Assembly: GCA_013112575.1 (NCBI GenBank)
Contig: JABFGG010000004.1
Coordinates: 310,001-374,000, forward strand
Direction: 5' to 3'
Length of the DNA stretch: 64,000 bases
From: Chloroflexota bacterium
GTDB taxonomy: Bacteria; Chloroflexota; Anaerolineae; Anaerolineales; UBA11579
Positions 51,080 through 59,963 of the stretch are shown here, one piece after another; the first letter of the stretch is position 1; each line of letters opens with the position of its first letter. The translations under genes were made by a program, and so were the position numbers. The notes under the pieces are model-generated. The model had not been told where the DNA came from. It saw only the letters and a list, made by a program, of their open reading frames with translations, and did no database searches.

Positions 51080-51094
51080 ATAGACAGGTCTTTT
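51064..51094. terminator. intrinsic terminator between convergent genes
   Basis: AAAAGACCTGTCT (51064-51076), loop TAGAT carrying the stop codon, AGACAGGTCTTTT (51082-51094). Symmetric, so usable on both strands. Confidence 0.85.
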
Positions 51095-51113
51095 GAATTT
51101 ACAAAGAGTGAAA

Positions 51114-51431
51114 CTAGATTAGCGGGTGTAGCAGGTAACTGGTTTCAAGGCTAAAGATGAACAATGGGAGGCCAAACAGGAATGCCAACACAACACAAAT
51201 AATCAGCACCGTGAAAACCAAATTAGCATAACCCAACAGCAATCCGGCCAGTGCCATGCCGTCTCCTGAAAGCGCCCCAGCACTTTCATTGATCTCGCGA
51301 CGGGCCATGTGCCCCAGGATAATGGCCACGATAGCTCCTACAGCAGGAAAAATCACCCACGATCCTATACCGGCGATCAGGCTGATTACCGCTAGAGTGC
51401 TATTCTGTGCTGGGTAAGGGGTTTCGGACAT
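51114..51431 (-). CDS. DUF4190 membrane protein
   Basis: A 105-residue two-helix protein. LAVISLIAGIGSWVIFPAVGAIVAIILGHMARREI and DGMALAGLLLGYANLVFTV are the standard DUF4190 pair, in which a GHxAxxEI loop joins two helices. Role unknown, membrane-bound. The start 51431 (MSETPYP) is chosen over an ORF extension of 25 residues that overlaps the next gene. It follows the DUF4126 gene by 23 bases. Confidence 0.85.
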   Translation of the reverse strand: MSETPYPAQNSTLAVISLIAGIGSWVIFPAVGAIVAIILGHMARREINESAGALSGDGMALAGLLLGYANLVFTVLIICVVLAFLFGLPLFIFSLETSYLLHPLI

Positions 51432-51454
51432 GCTGAGTCGTGCTCCTTGCTTAC

Positions 51455-52051
51455 TTAAGCTGCGCCCTGTTGTTCGCGCGCCATACGCTCGTTTTCCTTC
51501 TTCCACATGCGCCAGATCAGCCAGGAAACCACCAGCACCAGCACTGCGCCAATGATCACGGGGATCAAGATTGCCAGGATGGACAGCACAGTGGCTAAGA
51601 TATCTTCCAGGATGCTCACAAAGATATTGCCTGTACCGCCTGTGGTGGCGGTGACGGTGGGCCGCAAAGCGCCTGCTTTAGCCACGTGCACGCCGCCTGC
51701 TACCAGCAAACCCGCTGCCAGGGACAACACAGGATGGATATCGGTCACAACCTGCGCGCTGGCCGCGAAGGCCACGGCACCCGCTGCAGGGCGCACAAAG
51801 GTCTGGATTGCGTCGTTAATATGGTTGATGGCGGGGACTTTATCGGCAAAGAACTCTACGATGATCAACACCACCAGCAGCGCAATGATCCACCAGCTTT
51901 CCAGTGTGTTCCAGGGTTCTTTAAGTGTTAATAGGTTGGTGAAACGCCCCAGCAGGGAAACTGCCAGCAGGGGGATGTAGGCGTTCAGGCCGGCGCTGGC
52001 CGAAAGGCCAAAGGCCGAGAAAATACCGGTCAAAAGCGAGCCAACGTCCAT
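51455..52051 (-). CDS. DUF4126 membrane protein
   Basis: A 198-residue protein with about five helices. It begins FGLSASAGLNAYIPLLAVSL and continues FFADKVPAINHINDAIQTFV, ALRPTVTATTGGTGNIFVSI and a C-terminal helix pair, which is the DUF4126 layout. Function is unknown in this family, membrane protein of the inner membrane. GAGGAG is 8 bases before the ATG. It is the first gene of a two-gene minus-strand unit with the DUF4190 gene. Confidence 0.85.
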   Translation of the reverse strand: MDVGSLLTGIFSAFGLSASAGLNAYIPLLAVSLLGRFTNLLTLKEPWNTLESWWIIALLVVLIIVEFFADKVPAINHINDAIQTFVRPAAGAVAFAASAQVVTDIHPVLSLAAGLLVAGGVHVAKAGALRPTVTATTGGTGNIFVSILEDILATVLSILAILIPVIIGAVLVLVVSWLIWRMWKKENERMAREQQGAA

Positions 52052-52208
52052 CTTCTCTTCTCCTCACAAAAGTGAAACGATTATCAGCCCAGATTTTATC
52101 ATTTGTGTATATATAGAATATTAATGACTACTGCTCAGTTTAGTTGGTTCTTGAACATTGCAAAAGAGAAATTGAGAGAGCCTGGGCTATCATGTTGCAA
52201 CAAATCAC

Positions 52209-52240
52209 AAAAAAAGGGCTGTCCATTGGTGGACAGCCCT
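52209..52240 (-). terminator. intrinsic terminator of the MFS gene
   Basis: On the minus strand AGGGCTGTCC, loop ACCAAT, GGACAGCCCT followed by a run of seven T (plus coordinates 52240 down to 52209). It lies 24 bases after the MFS stop. Confidence 0.88.
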
Positions 52241-52263
52241 CTAATATTTGAAGCGTTATGTGC

Positions 52264-53535
52264 TCAGTCAGTTGCGGCCAATTCTACTTTGGATTTATCC
52301 AATGCAGTTAATTGTGGTGATCTTAGTGCAAAGGTCATGGCTGCTGCGAGAATGAGCATTGTGGCAGCCAGGAGATAAGCATTATCAAAACTGCCTGTTG
52401 TATCTTTAATTGTGCTGGCAATTTGTGAAACCATAAAACCACCCAGGCCCCAGGCGGTATAAACGATGCCATAATTTGTCGCCAAATTTTTGGGTCCGTA
52501 AAAAACTTTCATCAGTGCGGGGAATACAGCCAGGTTTGCCCCGTAATTTGCCCCTATCAGGGCAACGAAAACAAATAAAACAAAGGGATTGGCCAGCACG
52601 CTGTTTGCCGCTTTGAAATATAAGGCGCTGATCAACAGGGCTTGAGCAATGAAGGCGATGATCAACACATTGGTGCGGCCAATTTTGTCAGAAAGCATTC
52701 CGTATAAAACACGTCCACCACCATTGCCGATGGCAAGCACAGAAACAGCGATCGCAGTTAGCGCGGGGAGACCGATCTGATCTTTGACGATAGATGCAAG
52801 ATTGCCAATGATCATCAGTCCAGCACCACTCCCAAAGGCAAAAGCAACCCAGATCACATAGAATTGCCAGGTGCGGGTCGTTTCACGAACAGTGAAGTCG
52901 ATCAGCGAGCTTTTTGCAGTTGTTTCAATCGTGTCTTCTTCTTCAAGGACAAAGTCTTTGGGCGGGAACTTGATGAATTGAGCAAAACCAACAACCACAA
53001 CCAACATGCCGATGCCCAGGTAGAGCATGGTTGTTTGCAAGCCAAGTGATGCCATCATTGCGCGTGCCAGGGGAGCGACCCATGCACTGCCCATACCAAA
53101 ACCGGCAACGACGATACCGGAGATTAAGCCGGTTTTAGAGGTGGGAAACCATTTTAGAGCAGCAGGTCCAGCTGAACCATAAACAAAACCGATACCAGAG
53201 CCCAAGAGAACGCCAAAAGCAAGTGTGAAAACCAATGAGGAATTGGAGAAACTTGAAATGATCACGCCAAGACCAGCCATCAGACCACCAGCGCTAACAA
53301 TAGCTCGCGGACCAAAACGATCCAGTAAGCGAGCACCGACGAAGGTCATAACCGAAAAGACTACAATGGCTACCGCATAAGGTAAGGATTGTTGTGATTC
53401 TGTCCAACCCCATTCAGCAGGGATGTTGGCTTTGAAGATGCTCCAGGCATAAAGAACACCTAAAGCCAATAGTGCTCCGGTCCCGGCAAAAGTGACTAGC
53501 CAGCCCTGGTTTTTAACCGTGTTTGGGTTTTGCAT
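52264..53535 (-). CDS. OxlT-like MFS transporter
   Basis: A 423-residue twelve-helix transporter of the oxalate/formate antiporter-like MFS group (also seen for lactate and other monocarboxylates). GVLYAWSIFKANIPAEWGW and the MFS loop GARLLDRFGPR (~64-74) are characteristic, as are GSGIGFVYGSAGPAALKWF and GRVLYGMLSDKIGRTN. The central loop (~200-225) is acidic. It is monocistronic, with a near-consensus promoter overlapped by TTGTCTGACAA operators, so regulation by a GntR-type repressor sensing the substrate is likely. Confidence 0.9.
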   Translation of the reverse strand: MQNPNTVKNQGWLVTFAGTGALLALGVLYAWSIFKANIPAEWGWTESQQSLPYAVAIVVFSVMTFVGARLLDRFGPRAIVSAGGLMAGLGVIISSFSNSSLVFTLAFGVLLGSGIGFVYGSAGPAALKWFPTSKTGLISGIVVAGFGMGSAWVAPLARAMMASLGLQTTMLYLGIGMLVVVVGFAQFIKFPPKDFVLEEEDTIETTAKSSLIDFTVRETTRTWQFYVIWVAFAFGSGAGLMIIGNLASIVKDQIGLPALTAIAVSVLAIGNGGGRVLYGMLSDKIGRTNVLIIAFIAQALLISALYFKAANSVLANPFVLFVFVALIGANYGANLAVFPALMKVFYGPKNLATNYGIVYTAWGLGGFMVSQIASTIKDTTGSFDNAYLLAATMLILAAAMTFALRSPQLTALDKSKVELAATD

Positions 53536-53559
53536 ATTTTGTTCTCCTGTTTACACAAC

Positions 53560-53608
53560 TTGTCTGACAACTCCATAAGATTGTATTGATTTGTCTGACA
53601 AGTGTCAA
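53560..53608 (-). promoter_or_regulatory. MFS promoter with two GntR-type operators
   Basis: On the minus strand: TTGACA (53608-53603), 17 bases, TACAAT (53585-53580). TTGTCNGACAA palindromes lie at 53591-53601, inside the promoter spacer, and at 53560-53570, just after the start of transcription. Their centres are 31 bases apart, three helical turns. This is the form of FadR/GntR-family operators. Confidence 0.8.
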
Positions 53609-53830
53609 GGAAATGTCTATACAGAGAATAGATCAACAAATATTTTGTTCACAAGTTCTTTTGGAATGCAGATGGGAACGATGACAATCTGAAATCCCCT
53701 TTTCTTAAATTGGTTCAGTTTTTCTGAGTGATTACCAGGCTGTTTACTACCCAGACTACTTAGACTAACATGAGTACTTTTGTGTGGGTATCCACGATGG
53801 ATAAAAATACGGTAAGATTCGCGCCGGATT

Positions 53831-55063
53831 ATGTTGAAGCGAATATCTTTCTTCAGTGCATTTTTGTTGGTCACGCTGGCTTGTGGCGCGGGTACTACCC
53901 AGCCCACCGATCTGTTGACCCCTGAGCCCACCCCCACCGACGTCATCTTCCCAACGCCCACCCCCGAACCCACCGTTCCCCCTACGGCCACAGAGATACC
54001 GCCCACTGTAGAGGTCAGCGCCCCTATTCCGCAAGAGGGTTACGGGCCGGACAATTTCCCGGCCAACGTCAACCCGCTCACCGGACTGGTGGTCGATGAT
54101 GCCACCATCCTGGATCGCCGCCCCGTTTCCGTCAAAGTCAACAATTACCCGCGCTCCAACCGTCCACAGTGGGGTTTGTCGCTTGCTGACATCGTCTACG
54201 AGTATTATCACAACAATGAGATACCGCGCTTCCACGCCATCTTTTACGGCCAAAATGCCTCACAGGTTGGCCCCATTCGTTCTGCGCGTTTATTTGACGA
54301 TTATCTGGTCGACGCCTATGACAGCATCCTTAACTATGGCAGCGCCGATTTTCGCATCCGGGATCGCCTGGCCGCCAGTGGTTACGGCAATCGCTTGGTC
54401 GTGCTATTGGAAGGTTCCTGCCCGCCCACCCCCGTCTGTCGCTACGAGCCTGCTGTCCTGAATTATCTGGTCTCAGATACCGCAGAACTGACCAAATGGG
54501 TCACCAATCTGGGTGTCGAGAATGGCCGCCAGAACCTCGATGGCATGGCCTTCCAGGACCAGGTGCCGGCCGCCAGCCAGGGACAGGTGGACCGTGTTTA
54601 CATTCGTTATTCCTATGCGGCCTATTCCTTCTGGGAATACGACCCTGGCCTTCGTATCTACTATCGCCACCAGGACACCCGCGAAGATATCGGCGGTGCG
54701 GGTGAGGGCTACGCCTTGCTCACAGACCGCCTCACCGGCTATCACATCGCTGCCGATAACGTGGTGGTGCTGATCATTCCCCACTTCTACAATCACTATC
54801 AGCCGCCCAGCAACGGCACGCCCGCTGTTGAGGTGGTGGATATGAATTTCGTGGGCACGGGCAAAGCTTATGCCTTCCGCGATGGGCAGTCCTACGAACT
54901 GGAGTGGGTGCGCCCCACCGATGGCTCGACGATCTATTTGCAATACCCCGACGGCACACGCTGGCCTTTTAAGCCAGGCACCACCTGGTTCCAGGTCATG
55001 AGCGACCTAACCCTGCTGGAAAAGGTCGAGACCGTGTGGCGTTTCCAGTTCGCCATCCGCTAG
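53831..55063 (+). CDS. DUF3048 (YerB-like) lipoprotein
   Basis: A 410-residue lipoprotein (lipobox VTLACG, Cys ~17) with a Pro/Thr-rich linker (~24-70). The N-terminal DUF3048 domain has NVNPLTGLVVDD, RRPVSVKVNNYPRSNRPQWG, LSLADIVYEYYHN and GPIRSARLFDDY. The C-terminal domain (~230-410) contains SYAAYSFWEYDPGLRIYYRH and ends TWFQVMSDLTL. YerB homologues are of unknown enzymatic role at the cell surface. A TAAGAT box lies close to the ATG. A second DUF3048 gene is found two genes on. Confidence 0.9.
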   Translation: MLKRISFFSAFLLVTLACGAGTTQPTDLLTPEPTPTDVIFPTPTPEPTVPPTATEIPPTVEVSAPIPQEGYGPDNFPANVNPLTGLVVDDATILDRRPVSVKVNNYPRSNRPQWGLSLADIVYEYYHNNEIPRFHAIFYGQNASQVGPIRSARLFDDYLVDAYDSILNYGSADFRIRDRLAASGYGNRLVVLLEGSCPPTPVCRYEPAVLNYLVSDTAELTKWVTNLGVENGRQNLDGMAFQDQVPAASQGQVDRVYIRYSYAAYSFWEYDPGLRIYYRHQDTREDIGGAGEGYALLTDRLTGYHIAADNVVVLIIPHFYNHYQPPSNGTPAVEVVDMNFVGTGKAYAFRDGQSYELEWVRPTDGSTIYLQYPDGTRWPFKPGTTWFQVMSDLTLLEKVETVWRFQFAIR

Positions 55064-55131
55064 AAGCGGCTACAATGGGGGTACAGATAAAACAACTCGA
55101 TTCTTTTATTCAGGCCCGTAGTTACAACTTA

Positions 55132-55176
55132 TGTCATTCCGAGTGATTGAGCGCAGCGAAGAACGAGGAATCCCTC
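55132..55176. repeat. imperfect inverted repeat of the CATTCC...GGAATC type
   Basis: TGTCATTCCGAG...CGAGGAATCCC with a GCGCAGCGAAG centre. Short dispersed repeats with these ends are common in bacterial genomes; only one copy is in this window. Confidence 0.5.
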
Positions 55177-55231
55177 AAGAGTCGATTAGAACAGCTACAC
55201 ATCTAAACACCACCATTTACGTGAGGCACAT

Positions 55232-56173
55232 ATGGCAAGGAAATTGTTGATCGACACCGATCCTGGCATTGATGATGCCATGGCTATCTTCTACGCCCTC
55301 AACTCCCCCGAATTCGAGGTCATTGGCCTGACCAGCATTTTTGGCAACGCCTATACCGAAATCTGCACCCAGAACGCCTTGCGCTTATTAGAAATTGCAG
55401 ACCGCACCGAGATCCCCGTCGCGGCCGGGGCTGACCGGCCTTTGACGGTGGAGTTCAAAGGCCCGGCAGATTTTGTCCACGGCGCAAACGGTCAGGGTAA
55501 CGCCAACCTGCCTGCACCCAAAATACAGCCCATCAATCAAAGTGCTGCCGAGTTCATTGTCGACCAGATCAAACAGCACCCCGGCGAGGTCACCCTTGCT
55601 CCCCTTGGCCCGCTCACTAATATCGCCCTGGCCCTGCTGCTCGACCCCACCATTGTGGACGACATCCACGAGATCGTCTTGATGGGCGGCAATGCCTTTG
55701 TGCCGGGCAATGCTTCGCCTGCTGCCGAAGCCAATATCCTCAACGACCCCGAAGCTGCTGATATCGTCTTTGGCATGCAATGTCCCATCACCATGGTTGG
55801 TTTGGATGTCACCGAAAAGGTCTATATGAGTCCCGAGGTACTGGATCACATCACATCTTTTGACAACCCTGAATCCCAACATCTGGCCAAGATCCTGCCC
55901 TTTTACCACGACTTTTTCACCGGACGCCGCGGGGAGCCCGGCATTCACGTCCACGATTCGACCGTCATCAGCTACCTGCTCGATCCTGCCCTGTTCACCA
56001 CTGTGAAACATCCCATTCGCGTCGCTACTTCGGGTATCAGCCGCGGCAAGACCTGGCCTGCGGTCGGCCTGGCAGATGTGGAAAGTCCCTGGTCTGGCAG
56101 GCGCGATATCAATATATGTGTTGACGTGAATGCTGCTAAGGTCATCGAAATGGAATTGGACAGGCTGAAATAA
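55232..56173 (+). CDS. inosine/uridine-preferring nucleoside hydrolase
   Basis: A 313-residue enzyme that cleaves the N-glycosidic bond of ribonucleosides to give base and ribose. The calcium-binding motif is DTDPGIDDAMAIF (~7-19). Further blocks: VHGANGQGNANLP, TLAPLGPLTNIALAL, the PEAADIV helix, and VHDSTVISYLLDP with the late Asp. Length is typical for the IUNH family. GAGG lies ~7 bases before the ATG. It is flanked by two DUF3048 genes; a link to extracellular nucleoside use is only suggestive, since no signal peptide is present. Confidence 0.95.
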   Translation: MARKLLIDTDPGIDDAMAIFYALNSPEFEVIGLTSIFGNAYTEICTQNALRLLEIADRTEIPVAAGADRPLTVEFKGPADFVHGANGQGNANLPAPKIQPINQSAAEFIVDQIKQHPGEVTLAPLGPLTNIALALLLDPTIVDDIHEIVLMGGNAFVPGNASPAAEANILNDPEAADIVFGMQCPITMVGLDVTEKVYMSPEVLDHITSFDNPESQHLAKILPFYHDFFTGRRGEPGIHVHDSTVISYLLDPALFTTVKHPIRVATSGISRGKTWPAVGLADVESPWSGRRDINICVDVNAAKVIEMELDRLK

Positions 56174-56279
56174 GGGGAATATGGCGTAAACCTTGCATAC
56201 ATAGGGTGGAGAACCATCACAAATGTATGCCTGCATGCAACCTGTAAAAACTGCTTTAATGCGATAATCACGCTGAACA

Positions 56280-57560
56280 ATGTTGAAAAAACTGCTTATT
56301 ACCGGTTTACTGTTGGGGTTGATCTCGCTGGCTTTTATCGAGCCGGGCCAGGCGCGTCCTGCTGAAAATGAAGTGCAGTCATTCACCTTACAAGACACCA
56401 CACCAACACCCACCCCTCAACCGCAAGCCACCCCCATTGTAGCGATTCCGCTTTTGGAGAGTGGCGCCGCCTCCCTGGCCGTTGGCCCCGAGGTTTACCC
56501 GGTGGGCGTTAACCCGCTGACCGGTTTGACGGTCGCTGACCCCGCTTTGCTGGAACGCCGTCCCATTGTCGTCAAAATCACCAATTACCCGCGCAGCGTG
56601 CGCCCCCAGTCTGGGGTATCGGTGGCCGACCACGTTTACGAGTATTACATCGAGCGCGGCATCACCCGTTTTGTCGCCGTCTTTTACGGCACGGATGCAG
56701 ACAAAGCCGGTCCGGTGCGCTCGGGCCGTTTCTTTGACGAGCACGTCTTCCGCATGTACGATGGCTTTTTTGTGTTTGGCTATGCCGACTCGCGCATCAT
56801 GGATTATTTCAACGACCTGGGGCAGCACATTGAGAACAGCTTTGTGCTTGAGTCCCCCGCCGATAATAAGATCACCTGCCAGCCTAACCTGTTTGTGCGC
56901 CTGTGCCGAGACCGCAGCATCGACAGCTACAACAACCTCTTCGCCAACACCGCCGCCCTGACGCACTCCCTGCGTTTCCGGGAGCAGTACCGCGCTGCCC
57001 TTGCCGGCCAGGCTTTTTCGCCCAGCACCCCGCAGTCCTCCCAGCTTGGCCTGGAACTGCGTTTCCGCTACTCCTCCTTCATCGACAGCTATTGGCAATA
57101 TGATGAGGATTTGGGCAAGTACCTGCGTTTCCAGGAGGAAATCGGTTTCAGCGACGTCACCCGCACGCGTTACGTCCCCCATTCTGATGCCCTTACCGGC
57201 CAGCAGATCACGGCTGACAATGTGGTGGCCCTCATTGTGCCGCACAGCTATTACATCAAGACCAACACGGTGGAGATCATCGACATCGACCTGACGGGGG
57301 CTGGATTGGCTTACGTCTTTCGCGATGGTTTTGCCTACCCTGTGATCTGGCAGCGCACGGCCAGCGGTCCCTTGCAGCTTGTGGATGCCGACGGCAACGC
57401 CTTCCCCATGAAGCCCGGCAACACTTTTTATCAAGTCATCAGCGAAGAGACGGCCGTCAATGACAATGGTGCCCGCTGGGAGTTCCTCTTCAGCCTGGAA
57501 GAATTTCCCTGGGGCGGCGTGACCCCCGAAGCGCCCAAAGAAGGCCCTGAATCACAATAA
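56280..57560 (+). CDS. DUF3048 (YerB-like) secreted protein
   Basis: A 426-residue paralogue of the gene at 53831, with a signal peptide (LLITGLLLGLISLAFI) but no lipobox Cys, and a Thr/Pro-rich linker. DUF3048 motifs are kept: VNPLTGLTVADPALLERRP, KITNYPRSVRPQSGVS, ADHVYEYYIERG and GPVRSGRFFDEH; the second domain includes YSSFIDSYWQYDEDLGKYL and FPMKPGNTFYQVIS. The lipid-anchored and secreted copies suggest distinct locations for the same unknown activity. Confidence 0.9.
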   Translation: MLKKLLITGLLLGLISLAFIEPGQARPAENEVQSFTLQDTTPTPTPQPQATPIVAIPLLESGAASLAVGPEVYPVGVNPLTGLTVADPALLERRPIVVKITNYPRSVRPQSGVSVADHVYEYYIERGITRFVAVFYGTDADKAGPVRSGRFFDEHVFRMYDGFFVFGYADSRIMDYFNDLGQHIENSFVLESPADNKITCQPNLFVRLCRDRSIDSYNNLFANTAALTHSLRFREQYRAALAGQAFSPSTPQSSQLGLELRFRYSSFIDSYWQYDEDLGKYLRFQEEIGFSDVTRTRYVPHSDALTGQQITADNVVALIVPHSYYIKTNTVEIIDIDLTGAGLAYVFRDGFAYPVIWQRTASGPLQLVDADGNAFPMKPGNTFYQVISEETAVNDNGARWEFLFSLEEFPWGGVTPEAPKEGPESQ

Positions 57561-57583
57561 CGATGCAAAGCTTTGTTGCTTTG

Positions 57584-57611
57584 GGGGGTGGTCCTAGTAC
57601 TTGTCTGACAG
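57584..57611 (+). repeat. dispersed repeat with GntR-type palindrome, copy B
   Basis: GGGGGTGGTCCTAGTACTTG followed by TCTGACAG. Copy A is at 7767-7797 on the minus strand. The similarity continues weakly downstream (GATTG-x-GG). It lies 24 bases after the DUF3048 stop. Confidence 0.6.
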
Positions 57612-57773
57612 GGGCGATTGAGGTGGGAAGCGACAGCATTTCAGCTAAATAATAAGGTTCTTCTGCAAGGTATAATCCAAATCCTGTTTTAAATTTTCTT
57701 CGCAAAAAATGTAATTGGCGGATTTAGCGCATTAAGATGTCGGGCAGGTTATCAACCCATTGGGTTTCCAAAA

Positions 57774-58970
57774 ATGAGAAAGAAAAAATTGAATCAGACA
57801 ATATTCACGTTAGCAATTTCGTTAATGCTTTTGAGTGCATGTGTTCCAGCAGCAGAAAAAAACGGTTCACAAAATGATGAAGATTACATCTTGTATCTGC
57901 AGAAACAAGCAAATAAAGGTAATTTATGGTTCTATGATTTTATAACAGATCAAAAGATTTCCATTCTTCCTGATTGGGATATTAACTACTCGATCAGTGT
58001 AAATATAAACAATGAGCTTGCTTTTTCATCATCCCATGAAGGTAATAACGAGGTATATATACAAAATTACCCGTTCGCCGAAAATGATCCAATAAATATT
58101 ACCCGTGACCCATTATCGGAAGATTCGTTAGAGTCTTGGAGCCCTGATGGGCAGTATCTATTATTCCGCTCAAAAGATATAAATGGAGAATACCTCAAAG
58201 TGTGGGACGGTACGACATTTACAACCATTGGCCAATTCCAAGAACATATTAGTGAAATCGCTTGGGGATCAGACGGGAAATTGACATTCACATTATCTAA
58301 TTCTTCTAGTGCATCATCAGCAGACCCAAGCGAGATTTACCTTTGGAATGGTGAAAATTTGTCAAATGTTAGCCAAAACCCTCATGCGACAGATCGCAAT
58401 TCTGTATGGAGTGCGGATGGACGGCTTGCTTTCCTCTCACAGCGTAACGGTAAATACGGTGTTTACATTTGGGATGGTGTCTCAATTGTTGATGGGAAGC
58501 CTGATGTTAGCTCATTTATAAGTATCGCGCCGGAGTTGACCACCTATATGTCATATCCTGCCTGGACAAATTCAGGGCAGCTTGCATTTGGTGGAGATGA
58601 TGATGCCAGTCAAGCTTTCCAGATCTATGCATGGGATGGAGAAACGGTAACGAACATAAGTCAAAACCCAATTGCCGTCAACCATAGCCCAACGTGGAGG
58701 GAAGATGGATATTGGGCTTTCTCAACATCCTTTTTTATGGAATCTGGGGACCTTTTTATTCGAAATTCCCAAAATGAAACCGTAATGACTACAACCGGTT
58801 TATATGGCCCAGCCTGGAGTCATAGTGGCAAGCTTATGTTTTGCAATTATATAGACAGAGGTTTTGTTTTATCAGTATGGGATGGTACAAAGATTCGTGA
58901 AATTGTCCGGGGTGGTTATATTTACGCAACTTCGAAAAATGGGGATTATGTGTTTTGTTCAGCCGGATAA
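57774..58970 (+). CDS. lipoprotein with TolB/WD40-like beta-propeller repeats
   Basis: A 398-residue lipoprotein (lipobox LLSACV, Cys ~23). It carries repeated propeller blades with the pattern W-S-x-D-G-x-L/Y-x-F (ESWSPDGQYLLFRS, WGSDGKLTFTLS, VWSADGRLAFLSQ, WTNSGQLAFGG, WREDGYWAFS, WSHSGKLMFC), as in TolB and DPP-IV-like propellers. Function unknown, exported. The gene is clearly AT-richer than its neighbours and uses AT-ending codons, so it is probably acquired. The start lacks a clear Shine-Dalgarno. Confidence 0.82.
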   Translation: MRKKKLNQTIFTLAISLMLLSACVPAAEKNGSQNDEDYILYLQKQANKGNLWFYDFITDQKISILPDWDINYSISVNINNELAFSSSHEGNNEVYIQNYPFAENDPINITRDPLSEDSLESWSPDGQYLLFRSKDINGEYLKVWDGTTFTTIGQFQEHISEIAWGSDGKLTFTLSNSSSASSADPSEIYLWNGENLSNVSQNPHATDRNSVWSADGRLAFLSQRNGKYGVYIWDGVSIVDGKPDVSSFISIAPELTTYMSYPAWTNSGQLAFGGDDDASQAFQIYAWDGETVTNISQNPIAVNHSPTWREDGYWAFSTSFFMESGDLFIRNSQNETVMTTTGLYGPAWSHSGKLMFCNYIDRGFVLSVWDGTKIREIVRGGYIYATSKNGDYVFCSAG

Positions 58971-58982
58971 GAATAAATGTAT

Positions 58983-59007
58983 TAGGGGCGGGTTCACCCC
59001 GCCCCTA
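58983..59007. repeat. palindromic intergenic repeat, copy 4
   Basis: TAGGGGCGGG, loop TTCAC, CCCGCCCCTA. It lies between the convergent genes ending at 58970 and 59083. Copies 1-3 are at 6634, 23406 and 35046. Confidence 0.7.
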
Positions 59008-59082
59008 CACACCGAAACACATGAACCACCCATGTAATCCCAGGCCCGAAAATGCCAAAACCTGATCGCCAGTCCATCCGTC

Positions 59083-59757
59083 TTAAGGGCTGTCTTCATT
59101 TGACATGAAGTCTGAGGCGTCCAGAGGCTCTCCTGTAACATAAGAGTACGACTCAACGATCAATTGAAATGTAATTTCCAGTTCTTCGAATGACAGGGGT
59201 GTATACAGCATCACAAAACCCTCCCAGCCCTCACGCTCATCGGCCCAGGGATGGCGTTCGCCCCAGCCAGTTTCTTGCACTTCAAGGGCCCGCTCGAACG
59301 GCAAGGGGGCGTGTAAACTGCCATCGGGATGGATGTGGGCAAATTCTCGTCCGGCAACGATCGCTTGAGGCTGAACAACAGGAACACTATCAAGCAGCCA
59401 CATACCATGCGCGCCAGGCAGGGAGACGATCGTATCTCGTCTTTCAACGCCTGGTAATGAGAATGCCAGTCTGAACAATTGATCATTCACTGGAGGAACA
59501 GGCTGCACTCCGATCTGTGTATGCGGTACGGAACCGGTTGTCTCTATGCGTGGACCAGGTTTTTCAGGCAGCATGTCACCACTCCCGTCTGATTCAGCGG
59601 GCTGCTCCGTGTTTTCCACAGTTGGTGGACCTTCAGTGGGTATATTTTCTGCCACTTCAGGTGCTTCTCCTTCAGCCTGTTCAGGGTTGTTTGAGCAGGC
59701 CCCTATTAAGGCAGCAGCACTTATCGCGATAGCGATTATTTTTATCCAGTTACTCAT
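59083..59757 (-). CDS. lipoprotein with luciferase-like DUF5519 domain
   Basis: A 224-residue lipoprotein (lipobox LIGACS, Cys ~21) with a Glu/Pro-rich linker (~22-80). The C-terminal ~120 residues show the DUF5519 pattern: GAHGMWLLDS, REFAHIHPDGSLHAPLP, RALEVQETGWGERHPWA and GFVMLYTPLSFEEL, ending YSYVTGE. DUF5519 is a small domain once annotated as luciferase; no activity is established. It should be exposed outside the membrane. Transcribed alone. Confidence 0.78.
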   Translation of the reverse strand: MSNWIKIIAIAISAAALIGACSNNPEQAEGEAPEVAENIPTEGPPTVENTEQPAESDGSGDMLPEKPGPRIETTGSVPHTQIGVQPVPPVNDQLFRLAFSLPGVERRDTIVSLPGAHGMWLLDSVPVVQPQAIVAGREFAHIHPDGSLHAPLPFERALEVQETGWGERHPWADEREGWEGFVMLYTPLSFEELEITFQLIVESYSYVTGEPLDASDFMSNEDSP

Positions 59758-59913
59758 ATTGGTCTCCTGCTGATAATCCTACGCCTAAATGATTAATGCC
59801 AGATTGGATGAACGCATTTTTACGGCAAATATCGGCTATCCCGACAATTCCACACTAAAAATAAGTTTTCTAAATATTTGCTAAGAGGTGATTGTGTTGC
59901 AGTAGTTTTTTGC

Positions 59914-59942
59914 TTGATTTATGAGTAAGATAAATCTATATC
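59914..59942 (+). promoter_or_regulatory. promoter of the amphi-Trp gene
   Basis: TTGATT (59914-59919), 17 bases, TATATC (59937-59942), ~22 bases before the ATG, with TAGGAGG as Shine-Dalgarno. Confidence 0.6.
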
Positions 59943-59963
59943 ATTGGATTTTAGGAGGAATAA

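Noticed and set aside
52103-52378. Plus-strand ORF of 91 residues between the DUF4126 and MFS genes
   Set aside because: It runs through the MFS terminator and the 3' end of the MFS gene; no coding features.
55388-56413. Minus-strand ORF of 341 residues
   Set aside because: It overlaps the nucleoside hydrolase gene fully and has the composition of an antisense shadow.
56388-57434. Minus-strand ORF of 348 residues
   Set aside because: It is antisense to the second DUF3048 gene and shows no family features.
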